From DATJGR01 sp963787045 (GTDB lineage: Bacteria; Pseudomonadota; Gammaproteobacteria; Pseudomonadales; Azotimanducaceae), in assembly GCA_963787045.1 (NCBI GenBank), contig CAWBBR010000017.1:1-64000 (forward strand): 64,000 bases of DNA. The letters are read 5' to 3'. The notes below the pieces were generated by a model, which saw only the letters and a program-made list of their open reading frames with translations, was not told where the DNA came from and ran no database searches. A program made the position numbers and the translations under genes. Shown here piece by piece: positions 29,276 through 36,906 of this stretch. Position 1 is the first letter of the stretch; the number at the start of each line of letters is the position of its first letter.

Positions 29276-30340
29276 TCAGTTGACGACCGGGTCCAGCTCG
29301 CCTTTTTCGTAGCGCTTGAACATGTCTTCGAGCTGCAGCGGTTTCAGCTTCGGCGCTTTACCGGCCGTGCCGAACGCTTCGTATCGCTCGATGACGACTT
29401 TCGTCATCGCTTTCGTCGTCTCCGCGAGATACTTGCGCGGGTCGAATTCTTTCTTGTTGACGGCGAGGAACTTGCGCAGCGCCGCGGTGCTGGCCAGACG
29501 CAGGTCGGTGTCGATGTTCACCTTACGCACGCCGTGCTTGATGCCCTCGCAGATTTCGCTGAGCGGCACGCCGTACGTTTCGCCGAGATCGCCGCCGTAT
29601 TCGTTGATGATCGCCAGCAGATCCTGCGGCACCGACGACGACCCGTGCATCACCAGGTGCGTGTTCGGAATGCGTTTGTGGATCTCTTTGATGCGGCCGA
29701 TCGCGAGGGTGTCGCCGGTCGGCGGGCGGGTGAACTTGTACGCGCCGTGCGACGTGCCGATCGCGATCGCGAGCGCGTCGACGTGCGTCTTCTTGACGAA
29801 GTCGGCGGCCTGTTCCGGGTCGGTCAGCAGCATGTGCAGCGACAACGAACCTTCGTGGCCGCCGCCGTCTTCTTCGCCGCCCATGCCGGTCTCGAGGCTG
29901 CCGAGGTTGCCGAGCTCGCCTTCCACCGACACGCCGCACGCGTGCGCCATGTCGACCACGCGCCGGGTGACGTCGACGTTGTATTCGTATTCGGCCGGCG
30001 TCTTCTGATCGGCCTTGAGCGACCCGTCCATCATTACCGACGAGAAGCCGAGTTGAATCGAACGCTGACACACCGACGGCGACGCGCCGTGATCCTGGTG
30101 CATCACGACCGGAATCTGCGGGAACTCCTCGATCGCGGCGAGGATGAGGTGGCGCAGAAACGTGGGACCCGCGTATTTGCGCGCACCGGCTGAGGCCTGC
30201 ACGATGACCGGGCTGTCGGTCGCCGCGGCGCCTTCCATGATGGCCCGCATCTGTTCGAGGTTGTTGACGTTGAACGCCGGCACGCCGTAATCGTGTTCCG
30301 CGGCGTGGTCCAATAGCTGACGCATGCTGATCATCGACAT
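29276..30340 (-). CDS. fba: Fructose-bisphosphate aldolase, class II
   Basis: 354 residues, intact. Zinc-dependent aldolase of the CbbA type: VVMHQDHGASPSVCQRSIQL holds two Zn His residues and the catalytic Asp region, then SVEGELGNLGSLETG, IGTSHGAYKF and LVMHGSSSVPQ. The start at 30340 (MSMISMRQLLDHAAEHDYGV) is preceded by CAGGAG at normal spacing; the longer reading to 30511 runs into pgk and is not real. It lies 13 bases after pgk in the tkt-pgk-fba set. Confidence 0.97.
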   Translation of the reverse strand: MSMISMRQLLDHAAEHDYGVPAFNVNNLEQMRAIMEGAAATDSPVIVQASAGARKYAGPTFLRHLILAAIEEFPQIPVVMHQDHGASPSVCQRSIQLGFSSVMMDGSLKADQKTPAEYEYNVDVTRRVVDMAHACGVSVEGELGNLGSLETGMGGEEDGGGHEGSLSLHMLLTDPEQAADFVKKTHVDALAIAIGTSHGAYKFTRPPTGDTLAIGRIKEIHKRIPNTHLVMHGSSSVPQDLLAIINEYGGDLGETYGVPLSEICEGIKHGVRKVNIDTDLRLASTAALRKFLAVNKKEFDPRKYLAETTKAMTKVVIERYEAFGTAGKAPKLKPLQLEDMFKRYEKGELDPVVN

Positions 30341-30353
30341 GATGAACTCCTGA

Positions 30354-31514
30354 TCAATTGACCCGTGCGCGGGCCTCGAGTATTTCGACCGCGGGAAGCC
30401 GCTTTCCTTCCACGAACTCCAGGAACGCTCCGCCCCCGGTAGAGATGTACGAGATTCCGTCGGTGACACCGTACTTGTCGATCGCCGCCAGCGTATCGCC
30501 GCCGCCCGCAATCGAAAATGCCGCGCTCTCGGCGATGGCCTCGGCCAATACCCGCGTGCCTTCGCCGAACTGATCGAACTCGAACACGCCGACGGGTCCG
30601 TTCCACAGGATCGTACCCGCGCTTGCGAGCCGCTTCGCGAACCGGCGCGCCGTTTCCGGGCCGATGTCGAGAATCATCTCGTCGGGACCCACCTCGTCGA
30701 TCAGCCGTAACGTTGCCGGCGCGGTTTCATCGAAGCTCGGCGCGGTCATGACGTCGACCGGCAGCGGAATCTCTACTTTCTTCGCAATCCTGCGCGCCGC
30801 ATCGAGCAGATCCGCTTCGTACAGCGACTTCCCTACACCGTAACCTTGCGCCGCAATGAACGTGTTGGCGATGCCGCCGCCGACGATGATCGCGTCGGCA
30901 ATTTCCGACAGCCGATCGAGCACTTCGAGCTTCGTCGACACTTTCGATCCGCCGACCACGGCCAGCATCGGCGGAGACGGATTCGCGAGCGCGCGCCCGA
31001 GCGCATCCAGTTCCGCGGCGAGCAACGGACCCGCACACGCGGACGGCGCGTACTTTGCGATGCCGTGCGTCGACACTTGCGCGCGATGCGCGGTGCCAAA
31101 CGCGTCCATCACGAAGACGTCGCATAGTTTCGCCATGCGGCGCGCCAGCGCATCGTCGTTGGCGCCTTCGCCTTCGATCCAGCGGACGTTCTCGAGCAGC
31201 TTGATCTGCCCCGGTGCAATGTCGACGCCGTCGATCCAGCGGCGCACGAGCGGCACATCGCGCCTCAGCAATTCGCTGAGCCGCGCCGCAACAGGCGCGA
31301 GACTGAACTGCGGCTCGCTGCTTGCATCCTTGCCTTCGGTCGGTCGCCCCAGGTGCGACACCACCAGCACCGCGGCGCCCGCCGCCAATGCGCGTTCCAG
31401 CGTCGGCAGTGCCGCCAGGATGCGCGCGTCGCTCGTCACGGCGCCGTTCTTCACCGGCACGTTGAGATCTTCGCGGATCAGCACGCGCTTGCCGCTCAAC
31501 GGCAAATCGGTCAT
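30354..31514 (-). CDS. pgk: Phosphoglycerate kinase
   Basis: 386 residues, intact. Interconverts 1,3-bisphosphoglycerate and 3-phosphoglycerate. Seen are RVLIREDLNVPVKNG, VVSHLGRPTEG, VMDAFGTAHRAQVS, VGGSKVSTKLEVLDRL, ILWNGPVGVFEFDQF and SIAGGGDTLAAIDKYGV, the full set of substrate and nucleotide loops. The start is MTDLPLSGKRVLI; an in-frame GTG 15 bases earlier (VNVRA) is an alternative. It follows tkt by 11 bases. No gapA lies between them, unlike the common tkt-gapA-pgk order. Confidence 0.97.
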   Translation of the reverse strand: MTDLPLSGKRVLIREDLNVPVKNGAVTSDARILAALPTLERALAAGAAVLVVSHLGRPTEGKDASSEPQFSLAPVAARLSELLRRDVPLVRRWIDGVDIAPGQIKLLENVRWIEGEGANDDALARRMAKLCDVFVMDAFGTAHRAQVSTHGIAKYAPSACAGPLLAAELDALGRALANPSPPMLAVVGGSKVSTKLEVLDRLSEIADAIIVGGGIANTFIAAQGYGVGKSLYEADLLDAARRIAKKVEIPLPVDVMTAPSFDETAPATLRLIDEVGPDEMILDIGPETARRFAKRLASAGTILWNGPVGVFEFDQFGEGTRVLAEAIAESAAFSIAGGGDTLAAIDKYGVTDGISYISTGGGAFLEFVEGKRLPAVEILEARARVN

Positions 31515-31525
31515 CGCGCGCACGT

Positions 31526-33529
31526 TCACGATTTGCCGCCTCGGATGCAGCCGCGAATCGCCGCCACCACGTGATCGGTCGTCATGCCGAGCGCTTCCAT
31601 CGCGTCCGGACCTTTCGCGGACAGCCCGAATCGGTCGATACCGACCACGGCGCCGTCGAGACCGACGAACCGATACCAGTAATCCGGATGCGCTGCCTCG
31701 ACCGCGACGCGCGCGCGCACGGCCGTCGGCAGCACCGACTCGCGATAAGCGTCGTCCTGCGCGAGGAAAACGTCGGTGCTCGGCATCGACACGACGCGCA
31801 CCCCTGTACCCTCGTCGGCAAGCTTCTTGGCGGCAGCGACGGCGAGCGCTACTTCGGAGCCGGTCGCGATCACGATGGCCTGCAGTTTCGACGCCGCTTC
31901 GACCAGCACGTATCCGCCGCGCTCGATCGAATTGAACGCGGCTTCGGAGCGTGGCTGCGCCTTCGTCTTCTGACGGGTGAACACGAGCGCGGTGGGGCCG
32001 TTCCGACGCGCAATCGCCGCGCGCCATGCAATTGCCGTTTCCACGGTGTCGCACGGTCGCCACATCGACAGATGCGGCGTCGTGCGCAGGTTCGTGAGCT
32101 GTTCCACCGGCTGGTGCGTTGGCCCGTCTTCGCCGAGCGCCACCGAATCGTGCGTGTACACCAGGATCTGCCTGACGCCCATCAGTGACGCCAGGCGCAC
32201 CGCGTTGCGCGCGTATTCCATGAACATCAGGAACGTTGCGGAAAACGCGACGAATCCACCGTGCAGCGCCACACCGTTGGTGAGCGCCGTCATTCCGAAC
32301 TCGCGCACGCCGTAATGCATGTAGTTGCCGGGACTTTCGCGCGTCAGCACCTTGCAGCCTTTCCAATCGGTGTTGTTCGATCCGGTCAGGTCCGCCGAAC
32401 CGCCGATCAACTCGGGCAGCGCCGGCGCGATGGCGTTCAGGCAACGCTGCGACGATTTGCGCGTTTCCAGATCTTCGAGCGTGGTTTGCGCAGCGCGCGC
32501 GACGCCATCGAGCCCTTCGCTCCAGCTTTTCGGCAGATCGCCGGCGATGCGCCGGTCGAGTTCGCGCGCGAGATCGGGGAACGCCGCGCGATACCGCTCC
32601 ATCAGTGCATTCCAGCTTGCTTCGCGTTTGGCGCCGGCTTCGCGACAGTCCCACTCTTTGTAGATCGTGTCGGGAATCTCGAACGGGCCGTAGCTCCAGT
32701 TCAACGTTCGCCGCGCCAGACTGACCTCGTCAGCACCCAGGGCCGCGCCGTGCGCTTCTGCCGTGGCTTGCTTGTTCGGCGAACCGAAACCGATCACGGT
32801 GCGGCAGCGAATCAAGGTGGGCTTGTCCTGCCTCTGGGCTTCGGCAAGAGCCGCGGCGACGGACACCGGGTCGTGACCGTCGACGTGACGGATCACGTGC
32901 CAACCGTACGCCTCGAAGCGCGCGCCGACGTCTTCGGTGAACCAGCCTTTCGTTTCGCCGTCGATGGAGATGCCGTTGTCGTCGTAAATGCAGGTGAGCT
33001 TGCTCAAACCCTGCGTACCGGCGAATGAACCGGCCTCGTGCGAAATGCCTTCCATCAAACAGCCGTCGCCGGCCACAACCCAGGTGCGGTGGTTGATCAC
33101 CTCGTATCCGGGTCGGTTGAAGGTGCGCGCGAGTTCGCGTTCGGCCAGCGCGAAGCCGACGGCGTTCGCGAGACCCTGGCCCAGCGGGCCGGTGGTGGTT
33201 TCGACGCCGGGACACTCGTGATACTCGGGGTGGCCGGCGGTCTTCGAGTGCAACTGACGGAAGTGCTTGATGTCGTCGATCGATACGGCGTACCCGGACA
33301 GGTGCAGCATCGCGTAGAGGAACATCGACGCGTGCCCGTTCGACAGCACGAAGCGGTCGCGATCGAACCAGGCAGGATTGTTGGGATTGTGCTTCAGCAC
33401 CTCCCGCCAGAACACTTCACCGACGTCCGCGAGACCCATCGGGGCACCGGGGTGGCCGGAGTTCGCCTGCTGTACTGCATCCATCGCCAACGCCCGGATC
33501 GCGTTGGCTCGTTCCGTTCGGGAGGGCAT
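31526..33529 (-). CDS. tkt: Transketolase
   Basis: 667 residues, intact, normal length. Two-carbon transfer between sugar phosphates with thiamine diphosphate. The cofactor motif is VVAGDGCLMEGISHEAGSF, and DDNGISIDGETKGWF completes the Mg site. HGHASMFLY-type residues (LSNGHASMFLYAMLHL), TGPLGQGLANAVG and THDSVALGEDGPTHQP with catalytic His and Glu are also present. It diverges from metK and heads the tkt-pgk-fba glycolytic/pentose-phosphate unit. Confidence 0.97.
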   Translation of the reverse strand: MPSRTERANAIRALAMDAVQQANSGHPGAPMGLADVGEVFWREVLKHNPNNPAWFDRDRFVLSNGHASMFLYAMLHLSGYAVSIDDIKHFRQLHSKTAGHPEYHECPGVETTTGPLGQGLANAVGFALAERELARTFNRPGYEVINHRTWVVAGDGCLMEGISHEAGSFAGTQGLSKLTCIYDDNGISIDGETKGWFTEDVGARFEAYGWHVIRHVDGHDPVSVAAALAEAQRQDKPTLIRCRTVIGFGSPNKQATAEAHGAALGADEVSLARRTLNWSYGPFEIPDTIYKEWDCREAGAKREASWNALMERYRAAFPDLARELDRRIAGDLPKSWSEGLDGVARAAQTTLEDLETRKSSQRCLNAIAPALPELIGGSADLTGSNNTDWKGCKVLTRESPGNYMHYGVREFGMTALTNGVALHGGFVAFSATFLMFMEYARNAVRLASLMGVRQILVYTHDSVALGEDGPTHQPVEQLTNLRTTPHLSMWRPCDTVETAIAWRAAIARRNGPTALVFTRQKTKAQPRSEAAFNSIERGGYVLVEAASKLQAIVIATGSEVALAVAAAKKLADEGTGVRVVSMPSTDVFLAQDDAYRESVLPTAVRARVAVEAAHPDYWYRFVGLDGAVVGIDRFGLSAKGPDAMEALGMTTDHVVAAIRGCIRGGKS

Positions 33530-33650
33530 AAAAGTCGTGGGAGCGAAAGGGCCGTCATTGTCGTTGCTTCACTTCGGCAACGCAATTTTTTACACCGTAG
33601 GACTCCGCAACCCCTTAGAATTCCCAGCCTTTGGGCTGCAGAGAAACTTC

Positions 33651-34817
33651 ATGGCGGATTACAGCGTATTCACATCCGAGTCGGTCGGTGAAGGCCACCC
33701 GGACAAAATGGCCGATCAGATCTCCGATGCAGTGCTCGATGCAATGCTCGCACAGGATCCGGAATCGCGGGTGGCCTGCGAAACGCTGATCAAGACCGGC
33801 ATCGTGGTGGTTGCTGGCGAAATCCGCTCGAGGGCCAACGTTCACATCGACCAGCTCGTACGTCAGGTCATCAAAGACATCGGTTACGACGACATCGCGT
33901 GCGGCTTCAATCCGGACGATTGCACCGTGATCAACGCGCTCGGCCAGCAGTCGGTCGACATCGCGATGGGCGTCGATGAAACCGGCGACCACGAACAAGG
34001 CGCCGGCGACCAGGGGTTGATGTTCGGCTACGCGACGAACGAAACCGACGTGTTCATGCCGGCTCCGATCACGTACGCGCACCGGCTGGTGCAGAAGCAG
34101 GCCGAAGTGCGCCGCAACGGCAAGTGTTCGTTCCTGCGACCCGACGCGAAGAGCCAGCTGACGTTCCGCTACGGCGAAGACGGCAAGCCGCTCGGCATCG
34201 AGGCGGTGGTGCTGTCGACACAACACGATCCCGACATCACGCAGAAGGATCTCCACGAAGCGGTACGCGAAGAAATCCTCAAGCCGACGTTGCCCGGCAA
34301 CTGGATTACCAAGACCACGAAGGTGTACATCAACCCGACCGGCAAGTTCGTGATCGGCGGTCCGGTAGGCGACTGCGGACTCACCGGCCGCAAGATCATC
34401 GTGGACACGTACGGCGGCATGGCGCGCCACGGCGGCGGTGCGTTCTCCGGCAAGGATCCGTCGAAAGTCGACCGTTCCGCTGCCTACGCCGCGCGCTACG
34501 TCGCGAAGAACATCGTCGCCGCCGGCATCGCCGATCGCTGCGAGATTCAGGTGAGCTACGCAATCGGCGTCGCGGAACCTACTTCGATCAGCGTGAACAC
34601 GTTCGGCACCAGCAAGCTGTCGGACGAGACGATACTGAAGCTGATTCGCGAGCACTTCGACCTGCGACCGCGCGGCCTCATTCGAATGTTGAACCTCAAG
34701 CAGCCGATCTATCGCAAGACCGCTTCGTACGGCCACTTCGGCCGCACCGAATCGCAGTTCACGTGGGAACGCACCGACAAAGCCGCGGCGCTGGCCGAGG
34801 CTGCGCGCGCCGCGTGA
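33651..34817 (+). CDS. metK: S-adenosylmethionine synthetase
   Basis: 388 residues, intact. Makes SAM from methionine and ATP. The motifs SVGEGHPDKMADQISDAVLD, GAGDQGLMFGYATNET and GGGAFSGKDPSKVDRSAAY are complete. The start at 33651 (MADYSVFTSESVGEG) is the family start; the reading extends back over tkt only by chance. No SAM riboswitch was recognised in the roughly 120-base leader. metF follows after 3 bases. The frequently intervening ahcY is absent here. Confidence 0.98.
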   Translation: MADYSVFTSESVGEGHPDKMADQISDAVLDAMLAQDPESRVACETLIKTGIVVVAGEIRSRANVHIDQLVRQVIKDIGYDDIACGFNPDDCTVINALGQQSVDIAMGVDETGDHEQGAGDQGLMFGYATNETDVFMPAPITYAHRLVQKQAEVRRNGKCSFLRPDAKSQLTFRYGEDGKPLGIEAVVLSTQHDPDITQKDLHEAVREEILKPTLPGNWITKTTKVYINPTGKFVIGGPVGDCGLTGRKIIVDTYGGMARHGGGAFSGKDPSKVDRSAAYAARYVAKNIVAAGIADRCEIQVSYAIGVAEPTSISVNTFGTSKLSDETILKLIREHFDLRPRGLIRMLNLKQPIYRKTASYGHFGRTESQFTWERTDKAAALAEAARAA

Positions 34818-34820
34818 CGC

Positions 34821-35663
34821 ATGGCTAACTCCCGGCGGTTCCGACTCAGTTTCGAGTTCTTCCCGCCGAAGACCGACAAGGGTCAGACGCTTCTGCTCGA
34901 AACCGCCGCGGCGCTCGAGCGCAACCGGCCGGTGTTCTACTCGGTGACTTACGGCGCCGGCGGCTCCACACGCGACCGCACGTTCGAGGCAGTGGCGGGT
35001 CTCACCGGCGCCGGTCTCGAAGTGGCACCGCACCTCTCCATGGGCGCCGACGACAGCAACGCCATTAAAGCGCTGGTCGACCGTTACGTCGGTTTGGGGA
35101 TCGATCGAATGGTGGCGCTGCGCGGCGACATTCCGTCCGGCTTCGGCAATCCGCGTCACGTCAGCTATGCGATCAATCTGGTCAAACTGCTGCGCGAACA
35201 CGCGGGCTCCCGGTTCGAAATCGAAGTGGCTGCCTATCCCGAAGTGCATCCCGATGCGCCGTCGCCCGATCAGGACATCGAGCACTTCCGCAAGAAAGTC
35301 GCCGCCGGCGCGAACGGCGCGATCACGCAGTACTTCTACAACCCCGATGCGTACTTCCATTTCGTCGAGCGCGCCCAGGTGGACGTGCCGATCGTACCGG
35401 GCATCATGCCGATCACGAGTTACGCGAACCTGGTGCGATTCTCCGACGGCTGCGGCGCCGAAATTCCGCGCTGGATCCGCAGCCGGCTCGCGGCCTATCA
35501 GAACGACGAAGCGTCGCTGAAAGCGTTCGGCACCGACGTAGTGACCTCGCTGTGCCAGCGCCTTGTCGAAGGTGGCGCCCCGGGCTTGCACTTTTATACG
35601 TTGAATCAGGCCGCACCGACGCAAGCGGTGCTCGACCGGCTGTCGCTGTCCGATGGCAACTAA
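34821..35663 (+). CDS. metF: Methylenetetrahydrofolate reductase (NAD(P)H)
   Basis: 280 residues, intact. Reduces 5,10-methylene-THF to 5-methyl-THF for methionine synthesis with FAD. The N-terminus LSFEFFPPKTDKG contains the catalytic Glu, followed by YSVTYGAGGSTRDRTFE, MVALRGDIPSGFGNP, the VAAYPEVHPDAPS strand and ITQYFYNPDAYFHFVERA. It is placed 3 bases after metK and 5 bases before rsmE, so the three are probably one transcript serving the methyl cycle. Confidence 0.97.
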   Translation: MANSRRFRLSFEFFPPKTDKGQTLLLETAAALERNRPVFYSVTYGAGGSTRDRTFEAVAGLTGAGLEVAPHLSMGADDSNAIKALVDRYVGLGIDRMVALRGDIPSGFGNPRHVSYAINLVKLLREHAGSRFEIEVAAYPEVHPDAPSPDQDIEHFRKKVAAGANGAITQYFYNPDAYFHFVERAQVDVPIVPGIMPITSYANLVRFSDGCGAEIPRWIRSRLAAYQNDEASLKAFGTDVVTSLCQRLVEGGAPGLHFYTLNQAAPTQAVLDRLSLSDGN

Positions 35664-35668
35664 GTCCG

Positions 35669-36398
35669 ATGGCTAAGCGGCGGCTGCACGTCGATGTGCA
35701 GCTCACGCCAAACAGTTCGCTGACGCTCGATCCCGACCGCTCCCACTATTTGTGTCGCGTGCTGCGGCAACGGCGCGGCGATCACGTGCTGCTGTTCAGC
35801 GGCGACGGCGACGGCTACGACGCGGAAGTCGAAAACACGGATGCGCGCGCGTGCGAAGTGCGCGTCGGCGCCGCTATCGAGCACGAACCGCCGCCGCGGT
35901 TGCGGCTGCATCTCGCGCAAGCGTTGATCAAAGGCGAGCGGCTCGACTTCGTCATGCAGAAAGCGACCGAACTCGGCGTGACCGACATCTGGCCGCTCGC
36001 AACCGAGCGCACCGAAGTGCACATCGAAGGTCATCGCGTCGCGCGTCGTGAAGCGCACTGGCAACGCATCGTCGAAAGCGCGGCGGAACAATGCGGCCGT
36101 CTGCGCCTGCCGGTGCTGCACGCGCCGTTGGCGCTGCCCGCGTTGTTCCAGACGCCGCCCCGCGCGCAGATGTTGCTGCTCGACCCAGGTGCGCCCGCGC
36201 TGTCTGGCGCGCCCGCAACTGGCGGATACGTTGCTGCTGGTCGGCCCCGAGGGCGGCTTCAGCGACGCGGAGCGCGCCGCTGCACAAGCGTCAGGCGCGG
36301 TGCCGATGGGACTCGGACGATTGATTCTGCGGGCCGACACCGCACCGCTGGCGGCGCTCGCCGTGTTGCGTCAGTCGTGGGGGTGGGACGCGCCTTGA
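35669..36398 (+). CDS. rsmE: 16S rRNA m3U1498 methyltransferase, with a frameshift
   Basis: About 243 residues. The N-terminal PUA-like part (HYLCRVLRQRRGDHVLLFSG) and SPOUT part (QALIKGERLDFVMQKATELG, IWPLATERTEV, RIVESAAEQCGR) are followed, after a frame change near 36210, by the knot motif LLLVGPEGGFSDAE and MGLGRLILRADTAPLAAL. Both halves are diagnostic, so a single indel is likely. It uses SAM, produced by metK two genes upstream. It converges with the chp cluster, with 28 bases between. Confidence 0.93.
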
Positions 36399-36426
36399 CC
36401 GGCCCGTCAGGCTCGTCACGGGTCCG

Positions 36427-36894
36427 TTACGGCAGCTTCGACAACTGTTCTTCGATGAACGACAGGTTCGGAACGACCGCCGTTTCGGTGCCGACGTGCA
36501 GCGCAGCCACTTCGGCCGGCCCGAGTCGCACCGACCGATTCTGCAGATCGTCGTCGGAGAGATGCACGATGCGCGGCAGGCCCGACGACGCGAGACCGTA
36601 GAACGCGCGACCGGTCGAACGCCGTGCGCGGTTCATGATCAATAGACAACGGCTTCGGCCGCCCCCGAGAAACTCACTGCCGTTCAGCGCTTCGAACTGA
36701 ATCACCGGCACCGTTTCGCCGCGCCAGCCGAGCAGACCGAGACACCATTTCGGACCATCGGCCAACGGTTTGATGCGACGCCACGGCAGAATTTCCGCGA
36801 TCGTCACGTTAGGCAGCAGCAGGTGCGTATCCGCGAGCGGGATCATCACACACGCCAGTTCCTTTACTTCATCCACTGCCAACAGTGCCGCCAT
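36427..36894 (-). CDS. chpC: CheW-domain protein, ChpC-like
   Basis: 155 residues with one CheW domain: VMIPLADTHLLLPNVTIAEIL, WCLGLLGWRGETVPVIQFEAL and a C-terminal NRSVRLGPAEVAAL. It should couple a chemoreceptor to the ChpA kinase at the cell pole. It is the second CheW-type protein of the cluster (the other is PilI) and is the last gene, 12 bases after chpA, the place of chpC in Pseudomonas. The frame is intact. Confidence 0.82.
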   Translation of the reverse strand: MAALLAVDEVKELACVMIPLADTHLLLPNVTIAEILPWRRIKPLADGPKWCLGLLGWRGETVPVIQFEALNGSEFLGGGRSRCLLIMNRARRSTGRAFYGLASSGLPRIVHLSDDDLQNRSVRLGPAEVAALHVGTETAVVPNLSFIEEQLSKLP

Positions 36895-36906
36895 TTTCTT
36901 GTTTTC

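Noticed and set aside
33530..33650. Possible SAM riboswitch before metK, and likewise before metX at 53248-53334
   Set aside because: Both leaders are about 90-120 bases and lack the conserved aptamer cores of known SAM or SAH riboswitches.
33615..35624. Very long open frame (669 codons) antisense to metK and metF
   Set aside because: metK and metF are complete and conserved. The antisense frame is Arg/Val/Glu-rich without any recognisable motif, a common artefact of high-GC codon bias.
36400..36426. GGCCCGT/ACGGGTC imperfect stem between rsmE and chpC as a terminator
   Set aside because: It needs a G-U pair, has no T run and lies in GC-rich sequence where such stems are frequent.
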